Source: Aplidium turbinatum (taxonomy: Eukaryota; Chordata; Ascidiacea; Aplousobranchia; Polyclinidae). Taken from it: 64,000 nt of DNA. Shown one piece after another: positions 44,152 to 54,800 of the stretch (positions are counted from its first letter, which is position 1; the number at the start of each line of letters is the position of its first letter). Both the position numbers and the translations under genes were made by a program. The notes beneath the pieces are model-generated. The model did not search any database and had not been told where the DNA came from. It saw only the letters and a program-made list of their open reading frames with translations. The DNA is taken from assembly GCA_918807975.1 (NCBI GenBank), contig OU964929.1, positions 18,121,197 to 18,185,196 of the forward strand, given 5' to 3'.

Positions 44152-46116
44152 TCATTGTCAGGCATTGTCGGTTTTTTGAGGAGTTGTGGAGCATTTCTAG
44201 GGGTTGTCGAGCATTTTCAGGGGCTGTTAGGTATTGTAGAGCAGCTACTTTCAGGCGTTGGGGATTTCCATGCATTGTCTAGGATTTCCAGGCATTGTCG
44301 ATCATTATCAGTGGTTGACGAGTTTGTTAGGCATTATAGAACATTTTCAGGCATCGTCGAACATTTTCAGGGGTTGTCGAGCATTTTCAGGGGTTGTCAG
44401 GCATTGTAGAGTAGCTACTTTCAGGCATTGTTGGGAATTTCCAGGCATTGTTCAGTTCAGTTCAGTTGTTTTTATTTCTGACCATCATATCAAAACAATA
44501 CACGTCAACATAGCAAAGGTCGAGAAAAGGGTAGAAGCGACAAAACGCGAATGTTAAAACGTGCTTGAGACCGAAGTAAGTTATTGATTTGAAAGAAATT
44601 TGGCACGGTCGCAACACCTTCAGAAACATTTAAGATATAAAGTGAAAATAAAAAAAGAAAATGTTACAAAAAAAAACAAACAAATAAACAACATATATTT
44701 AGGCTATAGCTTTATTAGCCCACATAGCTTTAGCTGATATATTTAAGATTTGTATGGACAGTTGCTATGAAGATCGGCCATGGTGCGTTATCAAGAGTGC
44801 TGATGGTCGTAAGGGGAACACGTCCTGATGCGTTTAGCTCATAGCAAAGAAGAGCAAGGCAGGCAAAGAAAACTCCACAAAGAAATCCTACCACGGGCAA
44901 AGCCATTTCAAGCGCAACGCACCATAGACCTTGCACGACTCACAAAATAGATAGGCTATAATTTGACGACAGGAAAACAATGACAAAAACAAATAAAACA
45001 AACTAGCAAAAACAACATCATCATCTTGCGGAAATTCAATTATACCCAGGGAAGTTATATCTTGAAGATATCAAGCGTGCTTTGATAAAAGTTGCGTTGA
45101 TAAAGCGATAATTTTAGACCCCAGTCAGCTAAACTCGTCACCTCCACACTGATCCAACGTCAGTAAACGTTGAATTAATGCAAAAACGACAGGCATTGCC
45201 AGCTGGGATGTAGTAGTGGCATGTCACAGTAGGCTAATATGATAAATTTGGGTTAGGCTACTGTATGTTTTACACGTTGTCTAGGATTTTCAGGCATTGT
45301 CGATCATTATCAGTGGTTGACAGGTTTGTTAGTCATTATAGAACATTTTCAGGCATTGTCGAACATTTTCAGGGGTTGTCGAGCATTTTCAGGGGTTGTC
45401 AGGCATTGTAGAGTAGCTACTTTCAGGCATTTGTCGATAATTTCAAGGCATTGTCTAGGATTTCTAGGCATTGTCGATCATTATCAGTGATTGACAGGCC
45501 TATTAGGCATTGTCGAACGTTTTCAGGGATTGTCGAACATATTCAGGGGTTTTGAGCATTTTCAGGGGTTGTCAGGCATTGTAGAGTATAGCTACTTTCA
45601 GGCATTGTCGATAATTTCCAAGCATTGTCCATCATTATCAGTGGTTGACAGGATTGTTAGTCATTATTGAACATTTTCAGGGGTAGTCGAGCATTTTCAG
45701 GGGTTGTCAGGCATTGTAGAGTAGCTACTTTCAGGCATTGTCTAGGATTTCCAGGCATTGTCGATCATTATCAGTGATTGACAGGCTTGTTAGGCATTGT
45801 CGAACGTTTTCAGCGATTGTCGAACATATTCAGGGGTTGTCGAGCATTTTCAGAGGTTGTCAGACATTGTAGAGTAGCTACTTTCAGGCATTGTTGATAA
45901 TTTTGACAACCCCTGAGTATGTTCGATAATGCCTGAAAATGTTCGACAATGCCTCACAAGCCTGTCAACCACTGATAATGATCGACAATGCCTGGAAATT
46001 TCCAACAATGCCTGAAAGTAGCTACCTACTCTACAATGCCTGACAACCCCTAGAAATGCTCCACAACCGCCCGAAAAGCCGACAATGCCTGACAATGCCT
46101 ACAATGCCTGACAATG
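44152..46116. mobile_element. Fold-back-like element, AGGCATTGTCG tandem arms, interrupted
   Basis: Left end CATTGTCAGGCATTGTCGG is mirrored by CCGACAATGCCTGACAATG at 46079-46116 (with one extra unit). Tandem units of about 20 bp, of the form TTTTCAGGCATTGTCGAACA, fill 44152-44452 and 45275-45900. The complementary CGACAATGCCTGAAAATG units fill 45900-46116. A foreign segment splits the left array at about 44458-45270. The flanks gave no convincing target duplication. Confidence 0.7.
44458..44640 (+). repeat. Dispersed repeat inserted in the AGGCATTGTCG array (TTTATTTCTGACYATC family)
   Basis: After short TTCAG repeats it reads GTTTTTATTTCTGACCATCA, then AGAAGCGACAAAACGCG and GGCACGGTCGCAACACCTT. 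The same order occurs at 57466-57640. It is perhaps a LINE or SINE end. The segment up to about 45270 probably belongs to the same insertion. Confidence 0.55.
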
Positions 46117-46128
46117 GGTACTTAGAGA

Positions 46129-46554
46129 CAGTAGCGTAGCCAGGAATTTTGAAAGGGGGGGTTTTGACGACCCAACGGCGGGGGTCTGGGGAACCTTCCC
46201 CAGAGAATTTTGAAAAATTACTTTGAATTTGGTGTATTCTGAGAGCATTTTCAACAAAAATGTAGTTACAAATATTCCTGTAAAATGGTGGTGTCTGGTG
46301 GCATAGCAAAAGGATAAGATCATGTTTTCTTCTGCATTTTTCGGAAATAAAGCTAAGTCTCCATGTTTTCTTGTTGCTAATTCCTGGTTAAGATGTTTGG
46401 TATTGGCAAAACTTGCTCTTTTAATGCAATTTTGTTTAAAATTAAGCAATTTTTTTTTAGACTGAAAGCATCATTCTCAATATCGTGACGTCACACGCAT
46501 GCCAAAGGGGGGGTTGTAACCCCCAAAATCCCCCCCTCCTTGGCTACGCCACTG
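46129..46554. mobile_element. hAT MITE, 426 bp (CAGTAGCGTAGCCAGG ends)
   Basis: Ends are CAGTAGCGTAGCCAGGAATT and CCTTGGCTACGCCACTG. The target duplication CTTAGAGA / CTTAGAGG (7 of 8) is at 46121-46128 and 46555-46562. G-rich and C-rich runs sit just inside. No coding capacity. Confidence 0.85.
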
Positions 46555-46787
46555 CTTAGAGGTACCCTTCAACTCAGTCCTAAAAAAATACTCCAAGACC
46601 CAAGCATTCAAGCAACGAAGCAAGTCCAAACAACTCCAGCTCATGTACACCTCTAGCGGCCAAGAATGAGATATGTAAAATTAATGAAAACAGAAACAAT
46701 TACTGTATTGGTTTGGTTTTGAATCTTTATCCTCGGACTGACAAAGCCTTGATTGGTTATTCCTGGTAGTTTCGCATACTTGTAGAG

Positions 46788-48073
46788 CAGTGGTTCTCAA
46801 CGGGGGCGGTACCACCTCCCAGGGGGCGTTTTGATGTTTCAAGGGGGCGGTATGATTACCTCGGCTTAAGGGGGGCGTTTTAATTATTAGGTGCATTCTG
46901 GTTTAATCTATCTACCGCCCAGCGTAACGATTTCGTCAAAGAGCTCGTATTTTCGTGGTAGCATTTCCTACCTTAGGCTATACCTGGTGGAAAAGGAATT
47001 CAGCTGTGTTGTTCTGCTACATACCAAACAGCGCAACCCACTTGACATATCCACAAGAGGTGATCTTCGATTGTTTCTCACTGGCTTTACACCAAGCCCA
47101 ACGTTCACATTGACTACCAGTAGGCCTATACTTGTTCCCGACAATTTTCACCAAATCAAACGTCATATAAAAACCGTTATGGTCTACTTAACCTAGCTGG
47201 CATCTTACGTCATGGAAATTGCTAGAAAATGTCCAAATATTGCACCATCGGTCGTAAGACCTGATGAAATATTGCATTAGCCGCTTGAACACCTGTTTGA
47301 ATGACTTCATAATTGTCTTTCATTATTTCGTCACAGTTACTGTCTACGTGCATTTGAGATATCGCAAATTATTCTGGTCATTCGTAAAATTGTTTGTTGG
47401 AAGTCAGTCGCAAGTTTAACTGTTTGCTTGGTGCTTGCTAGCTGGACAAATTTTCCGTCTTTTATCCAAGTAATCTGTTCTGTAGTGACAGTTTTAGAGG
47501 CGTACGGTGTTGCGTCCCATTTTCGATAGCCGCGGGCTAATTTTACAGGAATACACTTTTTGAATAGACGTTTCGAGGAGTGTTTCTTTTTCGGTCATTA
47601 CATGCAGACGAACGGATCCGGGAACTTTATGTTACAATTTTCCCACGAAGAGGTTATGGTTTACCGCTGTGACCAATACTGTTTTCATGCTCGCAAATAT
47701 ATATTTGCTTTTTATGAAATATAGTTTAATAGTCTCTAAAACCCTTACAGCCTGTTTCACCATAACAGGGGGATCATCAGAAGGTCCTTATATTCTAATA
47801 GAAATAGAATTCTATTTGAATAAAAACCTTCTGATGATCCACCTTTTAAGGTAAAACAGGCCGTAAGGGTTTTAGAGACTGGTAATAGACTATATTTGAT
47901 GTAATTCGCTCTGCTTGGCTTTTTGCTTGGCATTGAGCACTTTTTGTAGTATTAATATATAGTATTTATTGTTTTATATTCGCTTTTGGTAATTAATCGT
48001 TATTGCTGGGGGGCGGTAAAATTTTGCAGGTTCATGAAGGGGGCGTTGGGCTAAAAAAGGTTGAGAAACACTG
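46788..48073. mobile_element. hAT nonautonomous element, 1286 bp
   Basis: Ends are CAGTGGTTCTCAACGGGGGC and AAAAAGGTTGAGAAACACTG. The target duplication TTGTAGAG is perfect at 46780-46787 and 48074-48081. GGGGGCG words lie inside both ends. Interior sequence at 47060-47700 may be decayed transposase, but no domain is readable. A smaller palindromic repeat (about 47725-47880) lies within it. Confidence 0.9.
47725..47960. repeat. Palindromic repeat, CTTCTGATGATCC family, copy 1
   Basis: AGTCTCTAAAACCCTTACAG near 47730 is mirrored by GTAAGGGTTTTAGAGACT near 47865, around ATCATCAGAAGG / CCTTCTGATGAT. A unique-looking tail follows (TTCGCTCTGCTTGGCTTTTT, GCATTGAGCACTTTTTG). Related copies are at about 57825-57960 and 58560-58770 in CEP128 introns. 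Confidence 0.65.
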
Positions 48074-48151
48074 TTGTAGAGGCTCTTGACGCAGAGCCGG
48101 TTACCAAGATTAATACAGTGAAATTTCCGATTGTTGAAATGTTCTCGCAGG

Positions 48152-49371
48152 CAGTGTTGGGCGCGATAACTCATTTTTCAGTTAAGCGATAATGATAATT
48201 AATCGATAAACGAAAAATGCCTAAAGCGATAACGATTAACAATAAATCAAAAAAAAAGTTAAGCAATAACGACAATTTTTTGTTTCTTGATTAGCGCTGC
48301 CGCCGTCTCATGCAGCACGAACTGTTTTCATTAACATGACGAAAAATCGAACATAATATACTGTAAAGGGACAAAACTTTTGTAAGTTATGCATGAATAG
48401 AATCGCAACAGCGGCATTGGGTATCGAATCTTCAACCTCTTGATCCAGAATCAAACCACTGAGGTAACCACCGTGCTTATAATTATACCTTCAGATACCA
48501 GTTGGATGCTTTTATCAATTGAGTTACACTGCCGCTTACGTGCAGTAGGCTAGGCAAAATAGTTAAATCAAATAAAAATACCATAAAAAATTCCAAGCTT
48601 TGTATCTTGCTTTCTGCTTAGGGCTGTTTACAGCAAAGTCAGCAATAATTGTTGTTCACTGTTTTGTTCAGTGTTTTAATTCACTATTCAGTGTTTCGAC
48701 CTGCAGAACATGTGGATCTCATAGACCCTGACATGAAGACATTACTCTGGTTGCAACAATTGGGAGATATTGCCTGAATTGCTGCCTCATAAGCAAGAAG
48801 AAGAAGAAGCAATAATTGAAAAAATTCTAAAAAAACGTAAAACGCTTGAAAATTTATCAGTAATCTTAAGCGTTATTGGTAGTAAAAATGTGCATACTGT
48901 GAAATCCATCAAGCTTGTCAAATTAGTAGAATAGTCGTGTTTGTTTTAGAACAACAACATAATTATCGTAATTTAATGATAATTTCAGATTTTATTTTAT
49001 TTTCTTAGTGAACACTATCATTAAAGCAATGGCAGAACTCTGAGTTGTTAAAAAGATTAGAATTACAATATAAGCACTGTATTAGTGGGAATAAAAATAT
49101 TTCATTGAGGTAGGCTATGTCGCATGGGGTAAGTGAGAAAGGTTATACTGTATTTAGATTGAATCTGTATTCAATTTTAGTTTCATTAACTAGTTGGCTA
49201 GTAAAAATATTACTTTTCATGGTCTTGTGCGTTGATCCGAAATAAAATTTATCGGCGATAATCAAATATTGCCTTTGGCGATAACGATAAACGATAACTG
49301 AAAAAACAATTGAGCGATAAAGCGATAAATATTTATCGATACAAATTTATTGCCGATAATGCCCATCACTG
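48152..49371. mobile_element. hAT-like element, 1.2 kb (CAGTGTTGGGC ends)
   Basis: Ends are CAGTGTTGGGCGCGATAACT and ATTGCCGATAATGCCCATCACTG (last 11 bases inverted to the first). The target duplication is imperfect, CTCGCAGG / TTTGCAGG. AGCGATAA / TTATCG words form sub-terminal arrays. It splits the SINE. No transposase frame is readable. Confidence 0.8.
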
Positions 49372-49518
49372 TTTGCAGGGGAATTATTCTATTCACTGGG
49401 TGCCGCTGAATGGAGAGCAGTTCTGAAATGCGTTGCTCAAGCGCACACTCCGAGAGTCGAACCAGGGCCGCGTGATCTTGAGCCAGGCGCGTAACCACCG
49501 AGCTAACGGAGTGGACTC

Positions 49519-50857
49519 TCAGGGAGTTCATTGTTTACTGGGCTTTAGGTCGGGGTTTTAGAAAGACATTGAAGCACCGTAGGCTAATATTTAAATTATC
49601 AGAAGTTGAAGCTGAGGAGTTGATTGGTGGCACAAAATTTGAAAACTCCGCGTAGAAAGTTGCACATAGCTCAAAGTCAAAGCTGCAGGTTTTTAGTCTT
49701 ATAACGCCAAAAAGAATTATTCGTTTATGTCTTAAAGCTCTTTCGTTAATTTGAATTCTTCAGATTAGCAAAATTTATATATATAGCCTACCGGTATGTT
49801 TTTCTATTCAACATATTTAGGTTTGTTTTATTTTAACATTAACTCTTGAAGAAAGTCAGATCAATACACAGCTCAAAGCTATCATGTCGGGAATTTCTAA
49901 ATAAGAAATATGATGGTATCCCTGTATATAAATCCAGTTGTTTTGTTGAAATTCAGCAAGCTTTGCTGTAGATTGTAGGTGTTGTTTATTAACTGTTTTG
50001 CCACGAAAAATTTACTTCACTCAGTGTTCGTCCAATCTTTTTGGCTGAGATTCAAAATTTTCTTATTTTTTGGTGAAGTGGGTTTTACGACGCACTTGTT
50101 CAGTAATGTTTTCTTGCTCTTCCGTCCCGAAATTCTCTTGCCGTGGCTAATGGTTTGAGAAATGAGAAGCACCAACATTTCTTGTGACACTGATGTGTTT
50201 TATACATAACTTTTGAAAAAGTATAAAATGTGGTGTACGGCAAACAACTTTGTTGCTTTTTGAAGCAATGCTGTTTCTAAAAAGTAAAAAAAATTAAATT
50301 CGGCATTGCATTTCTCAAATGAGTAAATCATTTTCACTGCAGCAATAAAAGTCAGACATACAGCAAGCCGTCCGATCCCAGTCGACTGTTGAAAATTAAA
50401 TTTAAACCACACCGGTGTGTTTTTGCTGTTTTGTTGTAACTAAGATTATCCTCTTAAATCAAGAATTTTAGTAACACAAATTTTTATAGAGTAACTTGGA
50501 ATCAATCAGGGGAAAAACATAATTCAGCGTTAACGCATAAACAAGAGTTTTGTTGCTTTTTTCTTCACTTTTACCTTTTTTAAAATTAAAAAAAATTGAC
50601 GTGATGGATGAATTCACAGCCTGGTTTCTGTTGTGTCGCTGGGTAACTGTCTCTTGCAGTTGAAAAAACAAAACAGCGGCGATTTCAAACCTGGGTTTGG
50701 CATCATCATGAGAAAGCATTATACACAACTTGTTTCCGTGAAGTTTATAACGTTTTAAAACATTTTTCTACTTTAATAGTTCTTTTAAAGTGTAGAAGTG
50801 AGATTTACCAGTAGAAATAATTGTAATGATTTGGTGGTGTCGTTTTGTGTACCAATG
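49519..50857. other. Spacer, nothing recognised
   Basis: AT-rich 1.3 kb. ORFs of 70-86 codons show no family motifs and look like chance. No terminal repeats identified. Confidence 0.4.
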
Positions 50858-51103
50858 AATTGATTGAATCTTTATCCTTGGACTGGTAAAGCTTCTTGTA
50901 GAGCTTAATCCTGGCAGTTTCGCATACTTGTAGAGGCTTTGAATCACTGATGCAGGCCCGGTCACCGAGATTGACAGGGTGAAATTTCCGATTGTTGAAG
51001 TCTTGTTGCCGGGAAATTACCGTACCGTATTCCATCCATTAGATGCCGCTAAATGGAGAGCAGTCCTGAAAATGCGTTGCTCAAGCGCACATGCCGAAAA
51101 GTT
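50858..51103 (-). mobile_element. tRNA-derived SINE copy, 3' two thirds, uninterrupted
   Basis: The plus strand shows the tail TGAATTGATTGAATCTTTAT, then GGCAGTTTCGCATACTTGTA, GGTCACCGAGATTGACAGGG, GCCGCTAAATGGAGAGCAG and TTGCTCAAGCGCAC. The tRNA head is absent. This copy gives the body order used to interpret the split copy at 46714-49518. Confidence 0.8.
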
Positions 51104-51803
51104 TGTCAGACAAAGCTGTCTATATCCAAAACAAAACAACGACATAATACACAAGCTTCAAATGCACAAAAGTTACCGCAGAGAGCCACTTTGGATGTCA
51201 TCAGTTTAAACTCTCACTAAATACCGTAGTACCGTACCGGTATATCTACTCTTGCAAGTTTACATAGTTTAACAGTTTACAAGTTTACACTCTTACAAGT
51301 TTAATGGTATGGTTGTGTTACTAGTTAGAAGAATTGAAAATATTCAGAACGATAAGAACAATCAGATGACATGGCTGCCATCAAGACTAGGTAACAGCAT
51401 ACATAGAATTAGGAGCTAGTATACAAGTCCCTCCCCTCGCAGTATTCAACAGTATTTTGCAGTATTCAAATTTTAATTGGGGTTTGACAAAAACTTGGAA
51501 AGTATTATAGAGGTTAAAAATCACTGTTTTATTGCCAGGAGAATATGAGTTCAAATCAAAAAATAACTTTGTCTGTATGTTTACTTGCACAAGTTAGAGG
51601 CTATATTATAATGCTTTATTTAAAACTACAAAGAGAAAAATTTAAAAACAAAACTAGTAGCCTATATTATAATTATTATTATACTATTATATGTAAGCTA
51701 CTTAGCTACATACTACATACGTTTTTACATCTTTTAGCAGGGTGCCGTGAATCTAATGAGACTGAAAATCACTGTGTTAAATAGTATAAAAACCTAAAAA
51801 AAA
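51104..51803. promoter_or_regulatory. CEP128 upstream region
   Basis: About 700 bp of AT-rich sequence that should contain the promoter and 5' UTR of the gene starting at 51804. I see no TATA box, recognised motif or repeat terminus. Upstream non-coding exons cannot be excluded. Confidence 0.4.
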
Positions 51804-54800
51804 ATGCCTTCAAGAAGGCATTATTATGATTCATCTTCATCAGAAAGTTCCTTGCATCTCAGTTCTAACAGAAGAAGGCTTCCATCTCCTCCTCCAACGG
51901 GAATATTACGAAAAACAAATCGACATGTAACATTGGTTGACCCAGAAACCATGTCAAAGAGAGTTGATCGAATTGCTGACAATTTAGAAGACACCTCAAG
52001 AAATCTAAAAAGTGTAGATACGAAGTTATCAGACTATAATAGTCTGCACGATGATTCCATGTCTGCATTAACTAAAGTAAGCATTTAATTAAATGATACA
52101 CATACAGTCATACAGTACATAAACAAAGATAAGAGTGATCTAAGTTTAGCATTTTGGTCTAGCACAGTAGGATTTAAATCTTACATATGTAGCCTATCAA
52201 AGAAACTTCTCTTATATTGTAAAAGTTAATAAATTATAGGTGATATCTTTGCCAGATGTTCTATTAGTGGTAACATAACTTTTAGAGCATATAGAATAGA
52301 TATCAAGATATCTTCTTAACATGATTACTTTCACTTCATTAAACCAGATAAAATATAAAGATATGCTGAGTTAGTCTCATTACTATATCTTTTTGAGCAC
52401 TTGCATTTGAGTATTGATATTTAGGCTACTGTCGAGAGTACATTTGATTACAGCCGTAAAAGCCTTACAATTCTGATACAAAGAACTTATTAAGCAGACG
52501 TGCTGCTTTACTTTGCTTTACCAAACTTTCAGTACCCACATTAATCCACATCCTTTGATATAACAACATATTCTCAGGTTTTCTGCATGTTCTTGTTCTA
52601 ATTTATACTTATAGGTGTGTTACAAATGTTATTTGTTTAAAGAACTGTCTTGAGAAGGACCATTAGTTAGTGGATGTTTGTTTTAGCAAAAAAAATTACA
52701 AATTATTAAAATTGCATCCTTTTGTATCTTTAAATTAGGCTTATTACATGTTGGCGTCTTTAATCGAGTATAATTTTGCTGGTAGATCTAGCGCTGATGG
52801 GCCTTGGGTTGATTGGATGTGCACTAATGCACTATTGACTGGATACAATACTATTTGTTGAACTATCGCATATTTTATATTTACTCAGTTTCCTGTCAAT
52901 CTTATTTATTATAAATACCATATGCATATTGTTTTAGCTACAGGAAGATCTAGAAGGTTCCTTGCACCAACTTCGCAGTAGTAGAGGGAAAAGGCTAAAG
53001 GATGGTAGTTCTTTACATCGAAGTGAACTTCATCCTAGAAGGTCAGCTTCAATGTCAAGAACTGGTCGGTTGACATCTCATAACTATGACAATGACTATG
53101 CTACAGGTGCTTGACACACATTGTATTTCATCAAGTATTTGAATACATTCTACTGTAGTACAGTACTAATAGTTGAATTAAGACGATATCACTTACTGCC
53201 AAAACATATCATATTTATTGAAAATCAAAAACTTGAAATTGGCTTTATTCGTTAAAATTAAACATGTTTTTCTAGTTTGAAGTAACATACGGTAGCCTAT
53301 GTCCCAATTATCCCATTATTGGTGTGTAGTACAGGCCTCGAAATTTGTACTTTTTTCCGGCGGTCAAGCATGTCCTACCAGACTGGCTCATTCAGCGGAC
53401 ATTTAATATCTCAACCGGACATATTTTTTGCATGTAGATTTTGTACAAAATCACACTACAGTATTGTGTAGTCGTGTTTGTAGAAGAAGATCTTCTACAA
53501 CAGAATAACTCTGCAATGGTTAATGGCTTAATTAACCGACCCTGAAGTAGCCTATACTGGAGCAGATTGCTTGCAAATAAATCAGTGCGTTAATGACAGT
53601 CGTGTAATGACGCAATAAACACAATTGAAAACAACAATCCAAATTTCCTTATTACAAAAGCAACTACGATCACTTATTCCGTGGTTTTGTTATAGAATCG
53701 TTGTGCCAAGCGATTACTGCCGGCGCGGGGTCGTAAATCTCCATGTCAGGACTGTCCAGACAAATGCGCATTAGTGACTCAATAGTGTTAGTGTTACAGC
53801 AACTACTCTAAGCTCTAAGCTTACACTCTGGCGTGGTGGCATACTCTAAGCATACACTCTCCCATATGTGCAGAAATTCTATTTCTATCAGTATCAGCGT
53901 GAATAAGGTCGCCACGTTCGCCTAAGCACGTGCGGAACCCAGCTGAGACTTGCTTCTCTGTGACGTTTCTTTTTAACAAACGATCAATGTAACGCAATAA
54001 TCCTCATTGTTAAAATTAGAATACATATCCTGCCGAAAAGTTCAGACAACTTTAGTTCAAGGCAACATTGCAAAGCGTTGAAATGGCGTAAAATGGCTAC
54101 TTTTGCCACTCTAATGTGATCTTTAAAGCAATTGCCTGTACTATTATTGTTTCAGCTCCGTATTTGTTCGCGTTAAACAAACAATTGTAACAATTCAAAT
54201 TTAAAATATATTTTTGCTGCATTAGCTCTATTTTTGTCAAGAATTTTGCGGCGGTCATTTATGACCGACCAATGAGTCGGCTTCGGCAGACATTCGAGGT
54301 CATTCCGGAGGTCATGTCCGCCATGACCGCCGGAATTTCGAGGCCTGTAGTAAGTGTATTTTTCTTATTTTTAGTGCTTGAAAGTGACACATACATTATG
54401 TTTTACTTTCAGGAACAGCTTGCCCACGCCCATCAAGCAGTTTAGGTATTTCTCGACACAGCCGTGGTGATGGATTTTCAGCATCAGTAAGGGCTATTTT
54501 TGTATTTTCTTTTGAGGCAGAAATTGTAATAGTAAACATTACTTTATCTTACCATTGACATAGCTTACTCTAATGCATCGCTGTGTAACTAAGCTCCAAC
54601 TGTGTGCATTGCAATGATTGAGAGCAATGCAGGTGTATGGTATCTGTACAATTGTACATACATACAACATCATCATCATATTAAAAAAAATTAGTACTCG
54701 AGTCCAACGGAGCCCCATGGCTTCTAACATTGATGTTACAATTGGTAAGGCAATAATTCTTACGTTAAGCTGAAAAGCATTAATTTATCTTTGTGCAACT

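Larger units (their letters stand above)
46714..49518 (-). mobile_element. tRNA-derived SINE split by two hAT insertions
   Basis: On the minus strand the head at 49518-49372 reads GTCCACTCCGTTAGCTCGGT (box A TTAGCTCGGTGG) and GGTTCGACTCTC (box B). The middle is 48151-48074 and the 3' part with TCAATC-type tail is 46787-46714. Removing the hATs at 48152-49371 and 46788-48073 restores the order seen in the uninterrupted copy at 50858-51103. Confidence 0.85.

Noticed and set aside
44155-44557. ORFs with GIVEHFQGL-type repeated peptides
   Set aside because: Translation of the AGGCATTGTCG tandem array. No independent coding evidence.
53332-53339. CAGGCCTC flanks as an 8-bp target duplication
   Set aside because: These bases are the inverted terminal repeat. 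Only TAGTA is duplicated outside.
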